Positions 42,015 to 51,318 are shown, counted from the first letter of the stretch. The stretch is 64,000 bases of DNA from Tsukamurella paurometabola (GCF_900631615.1 NZ_LR131273.1:806001-870000), one strand, 5' to 3'. Notes: generated from the letters alone by a model not told the origin. Made by a program: numbers and translations.

Positions 42015-42355
42015 CCGTGAGCGCGGGGATGGCGCGGCTGGTACAGCCCGATCTCGCCGCCGCCGGGGAGGGGCAGCGAGGTGAGCAGACCCCAGCCCTG
42101 ATCGGTGATCGGCGCCGCCTCGACGCCCTTCGCCCGCAGCGCCGCGACCTCCGCCTCGACGTCGTCGCACATCAGGTACAGCTCCTGCTTCGGCGGGCCG
42201 TCGGTGGGATGCACCGCGACCTCCGAGGCGGGCAGCGGCAGGATCAGCCAGCCCTGGCCGGCGTCCACCCCCTCGACGCCGAGCACGTCGCGCAGGAACG
42301 CGCGGTCGGCGTCCGCGTCGGCGGAGTAGTGGATGATGTGCGCCCCGTTGATCAT
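42011..42355 (-). CDS. VOC family (glyoxalase-like) protein
   Basis: 114 residues, one vicinal-oxygen-chelate domain: MINGAHIIHYSADADADRAFLRDVLG, LPASEVAVHPTDG and ELYLMCDDVEAEVAALRAKGVE. Metal ligands His and Glu are plausible but the substrate is unknown. ATG at 42355; the longer frame upstream lacks a good start. Confidence 0.85.
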   Translation of the reverse strand: MINGAHIIHYSADADADRAFLRDVLGVEGVDAGQGWLILPLPASEVAVHPTDGPPKQELYLMCDDVEAEVAALRAKGVEAAPITDQGWGLLTSLPLPGGGEIGLYQPRHPRAHG

Positions 42356-42439
42356 CCGCCCACGGTAGCGCCGAAACTTCGGTGCAACTCTGCGACGACA
42401 CGCCGATGTCCGATCGCAGCATCGCACCGAAGTAGGCGG

Positions 42440-42892
42440 CTACCGCTCCAAGCGGTCCGAGGACGCGTCCTCGACGGGCCACCCGGCGTCGACGTCGGCG
42501 CGCCGTGACTCGTCGACGGCCTCGAACCGGATGCCGAGCGCGTCCGCGGCGAAGTACGCGAACCGGCGGCCGTCCTCCCGGCCGTCGTAGTCCAGCCGCA
42601 GGCCGTCGCAGGCGGTCCACCGGTCCACCGTCGACTCCAGGGATTCCGCCCAGAAGCCGAGGTGGTCGAACCGCGGTCCGGTCGCACTCACGTCCCACGG
42701 ACTCCCGACCGATCCCTCGACGAGTTCGATCCGCGGCTCGGCCGTGCTGAAGACGATGCGGTACGTCCAGTCCCGGAGCGTCGCGGTCTGCGGCTCGTGC
42801 CAGCGCACGCCCACCGATGCGGTGATGGTCGCCATCGCCGCATCGAGGTCCGGGACCGCGAACGCGACGTGGTAGAAGCCGGCGGGCGGCAC
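42440..42892 (-). CDS. VOC family protein
   Basis: 150 residues with GFYHVAFAVPDLDAAMATI at the start and RFDHLGFWAESLESTVDRW in the second half, the paired beta-alpha-beta units of the VOC fold; GIRFEAVDES carries the last ligand-type Glu. GTG at 42892, one base after the EmbR-like stop, so co-transcribed with the regulator. Confidence 0.85.
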   Translation of the reverse strand: MPPAGFYHVAFAVPDLDAAMATITASVGVRWHEPQTATLRDWTYRIVFSTAEPRIELVEGSVGSPWDVSATGPRFDHLGFWAESLESTVDRWTACDGLRLDYDGREDGRRFAYFAADALGIRFEAVDESRRADVDAGWPVEDASSDRLER

Positions 42893-42893
42893 G

Positions 42894-44033
42894 CTACTCC
42901 TCGATCACGTGGAAGCGGAAAGTGGTGCGGCCGAGCGTGAGCTCGTCCCCGTCGGACAGCGGGTGCTGCCCGGCGACCCGCCGCTCGCCCACGTAGGTGC
43001 CGTTCGAGGACTGCAGGTCGCGGACGGCGAAACCGCTCACGGACCCGGTGATCACGGCGTGCTCGCGGGAGACCTTGGTGTCGTCGATGCTGATGTCGTT
43101 GTCGGGCAGGCGGCCGAGCCGCACCTCGCCGTGCACCGGGTACTCGGTGCCGTCGGCGGCGGTCAGGCTGCCGCGCGGGCCGGCCCCGTCGATGGTCACG
43201 TCGGTCTCGGTCTTCTCGAAGGCGCGCCCGTCGCCCGGCTGCGCCGACGGGCGCGCCGCGGTGAAGGCCAGCTGCTCCTGCCGCAGCACCTTGCCCTCCA
43301 ACTCGACGAGCGCCGGCGTCGGATCGGCACCGAGCTCGTCGGCGAGGGTGCGGCGCAGCTCGCGTGCGGCCTCGAGGGCGTCGGCCTGCCGACCCGTCAC
43401 GTAGAGGGCGGTGATGAGCTGGCCCCACAACGGCTCCTGCAGCGGATGCTCGGAGACCAGGCGGCGCAGCTCGCCGATGACCGACGACGCGCGGCCGGCG
43501 GCGATCTCCGCGTCGTACATCGCGGACTGCACCGCGGCCCGCTCCTCGGCCATGCCGATCGCGAAATTGTCCGCGAACTGCAGCCCGCGCAGGTCGGCCA
43601 CCGCGTCGCCGCGGAACTCCGCGAGCGCGGAGGCGAAGGCGAGCGAGGCCTGGTCGTAGCGGCCGGCGGCGGCGAGCTCGGCGCCGCGACGGCGGGCCGA
43701 GTCGAACCGGCCGATGTCCGACTGCTCCGGTTCCAGGTCCAGGCGATAGGTGGAGCCCGAGGTCACCAGCAGAGCGTCGAGACCCGAACCGGCGCCCGGT
43801 CCGCGGAGCGCCTTGCGGAGGCCGCTGACGAAGACCTGCAGGCTGGCCCGGGCGGAGGCGGGCGGGTTGCCGTCCCAGACCTGCTCGCTGAGCGAGTCGA
43901 CCGTGACGGCACGGCCGCGGTTCATCACCAGCAGCGCGAGCACGGAGCGCGGCTTCACGCCCGACACCTCGTTGGGTGCGCCGTCCACGGAGAGCGAGAC
44001 CTGGCCCAGCACACGGATATCCAAAGACGCCAT
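42894..44033 (-). CDS. EmbR-like SARP/FHA regulator
   Basis: 379 residues: N-terminal OmpR-type winged helix (IRVLGQVSLSVDGAPNEVSG, LVMNRGRAVTVDSLSEQVW), a bacterial transcriptional activator domain (about 100-250) and a C-terminal FHA domain (RLGRLPDNDISIDDTKVSREHAVI, then DLQSSNGTYVG). EmbR in mycobacteria reads a phosphothreonine from PknH and activates arabinosyltransferase genes; no emb genes or kinase lie in the window, so the target is open. ATG at 44033, divergent from pitA. Longer upstream frames have no family support. Confidence 0.9.
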   Translation of the reverse strand: MASLDIRVLGQVSLSVDGAPNEVSGVKPRSVLALLVMNRGRAVTVDSLSEQVWDGNPPASARASLQVFVSGLRKALRGPGAGSGLDALLVTSGSTYRLDLEPEQSDIGRFDSARRRGAELAAAGRYDQASLAFASALAEFRGDAVADLRGLQFADNFAIGMAEERAAVQSAMYDAEIAAGRASSVIGELRRLVSEHPLQEPLWGQLITALYVTGRQADALEAARELRRTLADELGADPTPALVELEGKVLRQEQLAFTAARPSAQPGDGRAFEKTETDVTIDGAGPRGSLTAADGTEYPVHGEVRLGRLPDNDISIDDTKVSREHAVITGSVSGFAVRDLQSSNGTYVGERRVAGQHPLSDGDELTLGRTTFRFHVIEE

Positions 44034-44126
44034 GCCGGAATAGTAGTCGTCGCACGTCAGCGGTTCGCACGGCATAGGAATAACGGGACAAATCGGACAT
44101 CGAGTCCGCAATCTGAGAGCGCACTG

Positions 44127-44144
44127 AATGAACATTGGGTGAAC
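44127..44144 (+). promoter_or_regulatory. PHO/RegX3-type box upstream of pitA
   Basis: AATGAAC-ATTG-GGTGAAC: two copies of a seven-base half site with a four-base spacer, so 11 bases apart, the spacing of actinobacterial phosphate boxes (complement GTTCACC-N4-GTTCACC). It sits 96 bases before the phosphate transporter start. Confidence 0.6.
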
Positions 44145-44239
44145 GCTCGCCGGACGAGCGAGAACCTGCAGGTCAGAAGGATGTCGGACCCGTCTCACCC
44201 GTTTGGTGGAACGGGCACCTCGGCCTCAGTATTTTCACC

Positions 44240-45499
44240 ATGAACAGCGAACTCATCATCCTGCTGTTGGTGATCGTGACGGCCCTCGCCTTCGACTTCA
44301 CCAACGGCTTCCACGACACGGGCAACGCGATGGCGACGTCCATCGCGACCGGCGCCCTCAAGCCCAAGACCGCCGTGAGCCTGTCGGCGATCCTGAACCT
44401 GGTCGGCGCCTTCCTGTCCGTCGAGGTCGCTCTCACCGTGACCAACGCGGTCATCAAGATCCAGAACAAGGACGGCTCCCCCAAGGCCGAGTTCACCGCC
44501 AACCACGGGCGCGCGCTGCTCATCATCGTGCTCGCCGGCCTCATCGGCGGCATCGTCTGGAACCTGCTGACCTGGCTGCTCGGCCTGCCGAGCTCCAGCT
44601 CGCACGCGCTGTTCGGCGGCATGATCGGCGCCACCATCGCGGCCCTCGGCCTCAGCGGTGTCGTCTGGATCGGCCACGGCAAGCTCGACGGTGTCATCGG
44701 CAAGGTCGTCCTCCCGGCGCTGTTCGCCCCGGTCGTCGCGGGCCTCGTGGCCGCGGCCGGCACGTACCTGATCTTCAAGATCGTCGCCGGCGTCGCCGAG
44801 CGGTTCACCGAGGAGGGCTTCCGCTGGGGCCAGATCGGCACCGCCTCGCTCGTCTCCCTCGCGCACGGCACCAACGACGCGCAGAAGACCATGGGCGTCA
44901 TCACCCTCGCGCTCATCGGCTACAGCGCCGGCTCCCCCGAGGCCAGCGGCGGCTTCCTGTTCTGGAACGACACGCACGGCGTCCCGCTGTGGGTGAAGTT
45001 CTCCGCCGCCGCCGCGATCGCCCTGGGCACCTTCCTGGGCGGCTGGCGCATCATCCGCACCCTGGGCAAGGGCCTCATCGAGATCAGCTCGCCGCAGGGC
45101 ATGGCCGCCGAGGCGTCGTCGGCCACCATCATCCTCACGTCGAGCCACCTCGGCTTCGCCCTCTCCACCACGCACGTCGCCACCGGCTCGATCCTCGGTT
45201 CGGGCGTCGGCAAGCCGGGCGCCAAGGTGCGCTGGAACGTCGCCGTCCGCATGGTCGCCGCGTGGCTGATCACCCTCCCGGCCGCCGCCGTCGTGGGCGC
45301 GGCCATGTGGTTCGTCGCCGCGAAGATCCCCGGCCTCGCCGGCCCGCTGGTCGCCTTCGCCATCCTCTGCGCCCTCTCCGGGTACATGTACTGGCGCGCG
45401 CAGCAGCAGAAGGTCGACTCCAACAACGTCAACGCCGAGTGGGACGACGAGACCAACGCGGTCGCGCCGACCGCCGACGAGAAGATTGCGAAGGTCTAA
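44240..45499 (+). CDS. pitA: Low-affinity inorganic phosphate transporter PitA
   Basis: 419-residue PiT-family symporter. The two family signatures are present in inverted halves: FDFTNGFHDTGNAMATSIATG (part) and LVSLAHGTNDAQKTMG. About ten membrane helices; hydrophilic C-terminal tail with many Asp/Glu/Asn. ATG at 44240. Followed three bases later by a small membrane protein gene, the same order as in mycobacteria. The upstream PHO-like box suggests phosphate-responsive expression. Confidence 0.94.
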   Translation: MNSELIILLLVIVTALAFDFTNGFHDTGNAMATSIATGALKPKTAVSLSAILNLVGAFLSVEVALTVTNAVIKIQNKDGSPKAEFTANHGRALLIIVLAGLIGGIVWNLLTWLLGLPSSSSHALFGGMIGATIAALGLSGVVWIGHGKLDGVIGKVVLPALFAPVVAGLVAAAGTYLIFKIVAGVAERFTEEGFRWGQIGTASLVSLAHGTNDAQKTMGVITLALIGYSAGSPEASGGFLFWNDTHGVPLWVKFSAAAAIALGTFLGGWRIIRTLGKGLIEISSPQGMAAEASSATIILTSSHLGFALSTTHVATGSILGSGVGKPGAKVRWNVAVRMVAAWLITLPAAAVVGAAMWFVAAKIPGLAGPLVAFAILCALSGYMYWRAQQQKVDSNNVNAEWDDETNAVAPTADEKIAKV

Positions 45500-45502
45500 G
45501 AC

Positions 45503-45805
45503 ATGGAAACCATCTCCCTCGCCCTCAACGCGGTCTGGAAGGTCCTCCTCGTGGGCCTCATCCTCGGCGCCGGCCTGCCCGCCCTCTTCGCTGTGGGTGT
45601 GCGCGGCCTGGCCATCGGCAACGGCCACGAGCAGGAGGACGGCACCGTCCACCAGCCCAACCCGCTGGGCAACGTGCTCGCCGCGGTCGCGTTCGTCATC
45701 GTGATCGCCGCCGTCGTGCTCGGCATCGCGATGATCGTCGCGTCGGGCTTCAAGTACGAGCTCACGTTCGACAACATCTACCCGTGGTTCGAGAAGAAGA
45801 AGTAG
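45503..45805 (+). CDS. Small membrane protein linked to pitA
   Basis: 100 residues with two membrane helices (LVGLILGAGLPALFAVGVRG and NVLAAVAFVIVIAAVVLGIA) and a Lys-rich end (FEKKK). Function unknown; a similar protein follows pitA in mycobacteria (Rv0544c), which suggests an accessory role in phosphate transport. ATG at 45503, three bases after pitA. Confidence 0.87.
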   Translation: METISLALNAVWKVLLVGLILGAGLPALFAVGVRGLAIGNGHEQEDGTVHQPNPLGNVLAAVAFVIVIAAVVLGIAMIVASGFKYELTFDNIYPWFEKKK

Positions 45806-45815
45806 GGGCGGACGA

Positions 45816-46127
45816 ATGACCACCGAGAACAACCAGGACGGCATCCTCCAGCAGGTCCTCGACTGGCTCCGCGTCGGCTACCCGGAGGGCGTCCCGCCGA
45901 AGGACTACTTCCCGCTGCTCGCGCTCCTCACGAAGCAGCTCTCGGAGACCGAGGTCGACGCGGTGATCGGCCGCATCCTGGCCCAGCGTCCCGACGAGGT
46001 CCACAAGAACGAGATCGAGGCCGCGATCACCAAGGTGACCCAGGCCGAGCCCAGCGACGAGGACCTGCGCCACGTCGCGAGCAAGCTGGCCGCGGGCGGC
46101 TGGCCGCTCACGGGTTTCGCCGGCTGA
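45816..46127 (+). CDS. DUF3349 protein, copy 1
   Basis: 103 residues, all helical, with DWLRVGYPEGVPPKDYFPLLALL and a C-terminal VASKLAAGGWPL. DUF3349 function is unknown. Ten bases after the pitA-linked membrane protein gene, so in the same operon; a terminator follows. Confidence 0.88.
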   Translation: MTTENNQDGILQQVLDWLRVGYPEGVPPKDYFPLLALLTKQLSETEVDAVIGRILAQRPDEVHKNEIEAAITKVTQAEPSDEDLRHVASKLAAGGWPLTGFAG

Positions 46128-46171
46128 AACACGTTCCGCTTCGCTGAGCGGTCGATGCACCGCATCGCGCA

Positions 46172-46204
46172 CGGCCCCCTATTGTGGTGAGCGATAGGGG
46201 GCCG
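46172..46204 (+). terminator. Terminator of the pitA operon
   Basis: CGGCCCCCTAT / ATAGGGGGCCG, 11 perfect base pairs with an 11-base loop, between the two DUF3349 genes. Confidence 0.85.
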
Positions 46205-46279
46205 TTCCCGTATCGGTATCCGTATCACCAGCACTATCGCGCCCCGCCGGGGCGCACCTCGCACCGGAGGTGGGGTCTC

Positions 46280-46630
46280 ATGAGTTCGAGTCCGGGCTTT
46301 CTGGCCAGGATCGTGGATTGGCTGCGCGCCGGCTATCCCGACGGGGTGCCCAGCACCGACTACCAGCCGCTCCTCGCGCTGCTCGACCGGCAGCTGACGA
46401 AGGAGGAACTCAAGGAGGTCACGCGCGAGCTGATCAACGACGCGCAGCTCTCCGCCGAGGGGCTCGAGCCCATCACCCGCGTCGACGCCGGCGTCGCGAT
46501 CAGCGGCCGCACCCACGAGTTGCCGCTCGAGAAGGACATCGCCCGCGTCCGCGAACGCCTGGAGCGCAAGGGCTGGCCCTTCGACGACGACCCGCTGCGC
46601 CACGAGGGGCATCCCGGCGAGGCGCAGTAG
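46280..46630 (+). CDS. DUF3349 protein, copy 2
   Basis: 116 residues, paralogous to copy 1 (DWLRAGYPDGVPSTDYQPLLALL; VRERLERKGWPF). ATG at 46280 with GGAGG upstream. Separated from copy 1 by a terminator, so it probably belongs with menE, which starts ten bases later. Confidence 0.88.
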   Translation: MSSSPGFLARIVDWLRAGYPDGVPSTDYQPLLALLDRQLTKEELKEVTRELINDAQLSAEGLEPITRVDAGVAISGRTHELPLEKDIARVRERLERKGWPFDDDPLRHEGHPGEAQ

Positions 46631-46639
46631 CCTCGACCC

Positions 46640-47785
46640 GTGAACCTCGAGCCGCTGCCGATCGACACCGTCGAATCCGCCCTGCCGCAGCTCAGCGCCC
46701 TCCTGGACGGTACGGCGCCCGCGTGGCTGCCCGTGCCCGCCCGCGATCCGCGCGAGACCGAGCGGCTCGCCGGCGCGCTCGCCGCGGGCACGCCGATCGA
46801 CGAGCGCGTGGCCCTCGTCGTCGCGACCTCCGGGACGACGGGCACGCCGAAGGGCGCCATGCTCACCCGCGCCAACCTCACCGCCAGCGCCGCGGGAACG
46901 CACGCCCGGCTCGGCGGACCGGGGCAGTGGCTGCTCGCGATGCCGCCGCACCACGTCGCGGGGGTGCAGGTGATGCTGCGCTCCCTCGCCGCGGGCCACG
47001 CGCCCGCGCAGCTCGACGTGCGCGCCGGCTTCGATCCCTCCGGCCTCGCGGCCGCGCACGCGAACATGACCGCGGACCGCCGGTACGTCTCCCTGGTGCC
47101 GACCCAGCTGGTGAAGGTGCTCGCCGACCCCGCCGCGACGGAGGCCCTGGCCCGGTTCGACGGGGTGCTCATCGGCGGCGCCGCCTGCCCCGCCCCGGTC
47201 CGGGAGGCGGCGCTCGCCGCGGGGATCCGCATGGTCCGCACGTACGGGATGAGCGAGACCGCCGGCGGATGCGTGTACGACGGTGCGCCCCTCCCGGGCG
47301 TCGAGATCCGCCTGGACGGACCGCAATCGCGCGTCGTCCTCGGCGGCCCGACGGTGGCCCTCGGCTACCGGAACCTGCCCGAGCATCCCGCGTTCGCCGA
47401 GCCCGGCTGGTTCCGCACCGACGACGCGGGGACGCTCACGGACGGCGTCCTCGCCGTCACGGGCCGGCTCGACGAGGCCATCTCCACCGGGGGCCTGACG
47501 GTGCTCCCCCAGGTCGTGGAGGCCGTCCTCGCCCGGGTGCCGGGTGTGGCCGAGGTCGCCGTCTTCGCCCAGCCGGATCCGCGGCTCGGCCAGCGCGTGG
47601 CCGCCGCGGTCGTGCCGGCGCCGGGGGCGGAGGTCACCGTCGACCTGCTGCGCGCGGCCGTCGAGCGCGAGCTGGACCGGACGGCGGCGCCGCGGGCGCT
47701 GTACCTGCTCGACGAGCTGCCGCGGCGCGGGCCCGGCAAGGTCGACCGGCGGGCACTGACCGATCGTTTCTCAAATATTCACTGA
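46640..47785 (+). CDS. menE: o-Succinylbenzoate-CoA ligase
   Basis: 381-residue ANL-superfamily ligase for menaquinone synthesis. P-loop VATSGTTGTPKGAML (about 62-76), the A5 region RTYGMSETAGGC, hinge with TGRLDEAI, and the C-terminal lysine in GPGKVDRRAL. Shorter N-terminus than generic acyl-CoA ligases, typical of actinobacterial MenE. GTG at 46640. Confidence 0.93.
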   Translation: MNLEPLPIDTVESALPQLSALLDGTAPAWLPVPARDPRETERLAGALAAGTPIDERVALVVATSGTTGTPKGAMLTRANLTASAAGTHARLGGPGQWLLAMPPHHVAGVQVMLRSLAAGHAPAQLDVRAGFDPSGLAAAHANMTADRRYVSLVPTQLVKVLADPAATEALARFDGVLIGGAACPAPVREAALAAGIRMVRTYGMSETAGGCVYDGAPLPGVEIRLDGPQSRVVLGGPTVALGYRNLPEHPAFAEPGWFRTDDAGTLTDGVLAVTGRLDEAISTGGLTVLPQVVEAVLARVPGVAEVAVFAQPDPRLGQRVAAAVVPAPGAEVTVDLLRAAVERELDRTAAPRALYLLDELPRRGPGKVDRRALTDRFSNIH

Positions 47786-47801
47786 TGTAGGATTTGGAGC
47801 C

Positions 47802-49595
47802 ATGAAGCAGAACATCGCAGCGCAGACCCCGCTGCTCAGCCCCCGCGACGTCGACTTCCTGCTCTACGAGTGGCTGAATGCGGAGGAACTGACCAAGCGC
47901 GAGGCCTTCGCGGACCACTCCAAGGAGACCTTCGACGCCGCCCTCGATCTCGCCGCCGACATCGCGGTGCAGAAGCTGTCGAACCACTACAAGGACGCGG
48001 ACGCGAACGAGCCGACGATCCAGCCCGACGGCACCGCGAAGACGCTGCCCGCGACCAAGGCCGGGCTCGACGCGATCAACGAGGCGGGCTTCACCTTCGC
48101 CGAGCTGCCCGCGGAGGAGGGCGGCATCGGCCTGCCCTCGCTGATCAGCAAGGCCGCATTCGCGTGGATGCAGGCCGCGAACGTCTCGACCACCGTGTAC
48201 TCGGGCCTCACGCTGGGCAACGGCAACGTCATCCGCTCCTTCGGCACCGACGAGCAGAAGCGCCTGTTCCTCGAGCCGATGATCGAGGGCCGGTTCACCG
48301 GCACCATGTGCCTCTCGGAGCCCGACGCCGGCTCCGCGCTCGCCGACATCAGCGCCAAGGCCGAGCCCCGCGGCGACGGCACCTACGCCATCACGGGCAC
48401 CAAGATGTGGATCACCGGCGGCGACCACGAGATGACCGAGAACATCGTGCACCTGGTGCTCGCGAAGGTCCCCGGCGCACCGGACGGCGTCAAGGGCATC
48501 TCCCTGTTCATCGTCCCGAAGTACCTGGTGAACGAAGATCAGTCGGTCGGCGAGCGCAACGCCGTGCACCTGGTGAGCCTCAACCACAAGATGGGTAACA
48601 AGGGCACCACCAACTGCCTGCTCTCCCTCGACGGTGCGACCGGCTACCTCGTGGGCGAGGAGAACCGCGGCCTGGTGCAGATGTTCCAGATGATGAACGA
48701 GGCCCGCGTCGCGGTGGGCCTCGCGTCGTCGGCCATCGGCTACACCGGCTACCTGCAGTCCCTCGAGTACGCCAGGACCCGCGTGCAGGGCCGGCCGGTC
48801 ACGGCACCGTCGGGCCCGCAGGTCCCGATCATCGAGCACCCCGATGTGCGCCGCATGCTGCTCGCGCAGAAGAGCTACGTCGAGGGCGGGCTCGGTCTCG
48901 CGCTGTTCGGGGCGCGGCTGGTGGACGACGCGCACACGGCGCCGTCGGAGGAGGAGCGGACGGCCGCGAGTCAGCTGCTGGACTTCCTCACGCCGATCAT
49001 CAAGAGCTGGCCGAGCGAGTGGGCGACGAAGGCGAACGACTTCGCCATCCAGATCCACGGCGGCTACGGGTACACGCGCGAGTTCAACGTCGAGCAGCTC
49101 TACCGCGACAACCGGCTCAACGCGATCCACGAGGGCGCCAAGGCGATCCACGGACTGGACCTGCTCGGCCGCAAGGTCCCGCAGCACGGGGGCGCCGCGT
49201 TCGGCGCGCTGCTCGGGCGGATCGAGGCGACCGCCGCCCGTGCCGAGAAGATCGAGGAACTCGCGCCGCACGCCGCCGCGCTGCGGGCGGCCGCGCAGCG
49301 CGCGGTCGAGGTCACGATGGCACTGGGCGGCACCGGAGATCCCGCGCTGTCGCTGGCGAACGCGACCTCGTACCTGGACGGCCTCGGCCACGTCGTGGTG
49401 GCGTGGCTGTGGCTCGACCAGGCGCTCGCGACGTACGCCGAGGACGGCACCGCGCGCGACGACGCCTTCTACCGCGGCAAGCGGGCGACCACGCAGTACT
49501 TCTTCGTGTACGAGCTGCCGAAGGCGCACACCGAGTTCGACCTGCTGGCGAAGCTCGATCGCACCACGCTCGACCTGGACACCTCGGTCCTGTAG
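47802..49595 (+). CDS. Acyl-CoA dehydrogenase (FadE5-type)
   Basis: 597-residue FAD enzyme of the long subgroup. N-terminal extra domain, then FTGTMCLSEPDAGSALADI and MWITGGDHEMTENIVHL (FAD binding), NEARVAVGLASSAIGYTGYL, the QIHGGYGYTREFNVEQLYRD motif and the catalytic Glu in NAIHEGAKAIHG. A C-terminal helical extension resembles broad-range FadE enzymes of mycobacteria. ATG at 47802 with GGAG upstream, 16 bases after menE. Confidence 0.92.
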   Translation: MKQNIAAQTPLLSPRDVDFLLYEWLNAEELTKREAFADHSKETFDAALDLAADIAVQKLSNHYKDADANEPTIQPDGTAKTLPATKAGLDAINEAGFTFAELPAEEGGIGLPSLISKAAFAWMQAANVSTTVYSGLTLGNGNVIRSFGTDEQKRLFLEPMIEGRFTGTMCLSEPDAGSALADISAKAEPRGDGTYAITGTKMWITGGDHEMTENIVHLVLAKVPGAPDGVKGISLFIVPKYLVNEDQSVGERNAVHLVSLNHKMGNKGTTNCLLSLDGATGYLVGEENRGLVQMFQMMNEARVAVGLASSAIGYTGYLQSLEYARTRVQGRPVTAPSGPQVPIIEHPDVRRMLLAQKSYVEGGLGLALFGARLVDDAHTAPSEEERTAASQLLDFLTPIIKSWPSEWATKANDFAIQIHGGYGYTREFNVEQLYRDNRLNAIHEGAKAIHGLDLLGRKVPQHGGAAFGALLGRIEATAARAEKIEELAPHAAALRAAAQRAVEVTMALGGTGDPALSLANATSYLDGLGHVVVAWLWLDQALATYAEDGTARDDAFYRGKRATTQYFFVYELPKAHTEFDLLAKLDRTTLDLDTSVL

Positions 49596-49616
49596 CGACT
49601 GCATAGGCTGGGGTCC

Positions 49617-50492
49617 ATGGCAACCGCAGCGCAGTGGCTCGAAGGGGCCCGGCCCCGCACGCTCCCGAACGCGATCGCCCCGGTGATCGCGGGGACGGGG
49701 GCGGCGGGGTTCCTGGGCGAGGCGGTCTGGTGGAAGGCGCTGCTCGCGCTCGTGGTGTCGCTGTCGCTGATCGTGGGCGTGAACTTCGCCAACGACTACT
49801 CCGACGGAATCCGCGGCACCGACGACGAGCGCGTCGGGCCGCTGCGGCTCGTCGGGTCCGGGCTCGCCTCGCCCGCCGCGGTGAAGCGCGCCGCGTTCGC
49901 GTGCTTCGGGGTCGGCGGGATCGCGGGTGTGGTGCTGTCGCTGACCTCAGCGCCGTGGCTGATCCTCGTGGGGCTGGCGTGCGTGGCCGGGGCGTGGTTC
50001 TACACGGGCGGGAAGAAGCCCTACGGCTACCTCGGCTTCGGCGAGATCGCGGTGTTCGTCTTCTTCGGCCTGGTCGCGGTGCTGGGTACGGAGTTCGTGC
50101 AGGCCGGCCGGGTCGACGCGGCCGGCTGGCTCGCCGCGTGCGCCGTGGGCTCGTACAGCTCGGCGGTGCTCGTCGCCAACAACCTGCGCGACATCCCCAC
50201 CGACCGCGAGTCCGGCAAGATCACCCTCGCCGTCCGGCTGGGCGACGCGCGGACCCGCGTGCTGTTCTCCGTCCTCGTCGCCGTCCCGACGGTGCTGGGC
50301 CTGGCCCTCGCGGCCGTCGCCACCCCGTGGGCGCTCCTGTCGCTCGCCTCCGCCCCGCTCGCCGTGCGTGCCGCGCTGCCGGTGGCGCGCGGCGGCCAGG
50401 GCCCGGCCCTGATCCCCGCGCTCGCCCAGACCGGCCTCGCCATGCTCGTCTGGTCCATCGGCGCCGCGATCGGCCTGTTCCTGGGCGCGTGA
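49617..50492 (+). CDS. menA: 1,4-Dihydroxy-2-naphthoate octaprenyltransferase
   Basis: 291-residue UbiA-family membrane enzyme that attaches the prenyl chain to the naphthoate ring. Aspartate motifs [17 protein letters not shown] (about 59-75) and [14 protein letters not shown] (about 190-203) are intact; about nine membrane helices. ATG at 49617. It likely uses the product of the polyprenyl synthase at 15094-16086. Confidence 0.94.
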   Translation: MATAAQWLEGARPRTLPNAIAPVIAGTGAAGFLGEAVWWKALLALVVSLSLIVGVNFANDYSDGIRGTDDERVGPLRLVGSGLASPAAVKRAAFACFGVGGIAGVVLSLTSAPWLILVGLACVAGAWFYTGGKKPYGYLGFGEIAVFVFFGLVAVLGTEFVQAGRVDAAGWLAACAVGSYSSAVLVANNLRDIPTDRESGKITLAVRLGDARTRVLFSVLVAVPTVLGLALAAVATPWALLSLASAPLAVRAALPVARGGQGPALIPALAQTGLAMLVWSIGAAIGLFLGA

Positions 50493-50530
50493 GTCCCGCC
50501 CTGACAATCCGGACCTGTAGTCGATCCGGG

Positions 50531-50612
50531 AAGCCATGCGTGCCGCGCATGGCTTCGATACTTGCAGTTCAGAGCCACTTTCTCGCGCCCGCGCTATGCG
50601 CGGCACGCATGA
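50531..50612. repeat. Left arm of an inverted repeat: two 15-bp palindromes 60 bp apart
   Basis: ATGCGTGCCGCGCAT at 50536-50550 and its exact reverse complement ATGCGCGGCACGCAT at 50596-50610. Each is a near-palindrome ATGCG-N5-CGCAT, containing T-N11-A. The outer copy sits in a longer stem (AAGCCATGCG/CGCATGGCTT). Upstream of the short LysR-type gene. Confidence 0.85.
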
Positions 50613-50724
50613 CCTGACGTCCCGGACTCTCGCGTCGCCGCCGATGCGGCCGACACGGCCTCCGCGGCCCGTCTCCCGCGCCGTGCTCACGAAACTCGTC
50701 GGTGGTCGGCGGTACCGTCCCGGC

Positions 50725-51276
50725 ATGTCGGACATCGAACGGTTGCGAGTGGTGGCGACAGTGGCCCGCACGCACAGCATCAGCGAGGCGGCCCGGGTGC
50801 ACGGCGTCGCGCAATCCACGGTCACGCGGTCGGTGGCGAAGACGGAGGAGCTCGTGGGCTTCGCACTGTTCCGGCGCACCGCGGAGGGCGCTCCGCCGAC
50901 CCCAGCAGCACGTCCCGCCATCGCCCTGATCGAGCGCATCGTGAGCGGCTTCGACGAGCTTCGCGCGCTCGGCGGCGACCGCCCCGCATCGCTCCGCCTG
51001 GCCCACCGCGCGGACCTGCCGATCCCCACCCGCCTCGAGGACACGATCGTCCTGTGGAACCGCGAGAACACTCCCACCGTCGAACCAGTGATCCTGGACG
51101 ATCCGGTGGCGGCCGTCCACGCCGGCGAGGCCGCGTTCGCCGTGGTACGCAACACCGGCCCGCTGCGCCCGGACCTCGACACGGTCATGGTGAGGGTGAC
51201 CCGCCTGGAACGGATCGAGCTGCTGCACCTGCCCGACCCGCCCACCGAGGCGGAGTCCTTCCTCCTGCGGGTCTGA
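50725..51276 (+). CDS. Short LysR-type regulator
   Basis: 183 residues. The N-terminal helix-turn-helix is complete (LRVVATVARTHSISEAARVHGVAQSTVTRSVAKTEELVGFALFRR, split by turns), but the effector domain of LysR proteins, normally over 200 residues, is reduced to about 110 residues (residues 70-180). ATG at 50725. Flanked by two arms of an inverted repeat with paired palindromes; convergent with cds1. It could be a truncated LysR that still binds DNA, or a distinct compact family. No partner pathway is evident. Confidence 0.8.
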   Translation: MSDIERLRVVATVARTHSISEAARVHGVAQSTVTRSVAKTEELVGFALFRRTAEGAPPTPAARPAIALIERIVSGFDELRALGGDRPASLRLAHRADLPIPTRLEDTIVLWNRENTPTVEPVILDDPVAAVHAGEAAFAVVRNTGPLRPDLDTVMVRVTRLERIELLHLPDPPTEAESFLLRV

Positions 51277-51318
51277 CCGCGTTGAGCGACGTGCGCGGAG
51301 CGACAACGCCTGCCCGGG

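Noticed and set aside
47634-49604. 656-residue frame opposite the acyl-CoA dehydrogenase
   Set aside because: Antisense shadow with Arg/Val/Gly/Asp-rich composition.
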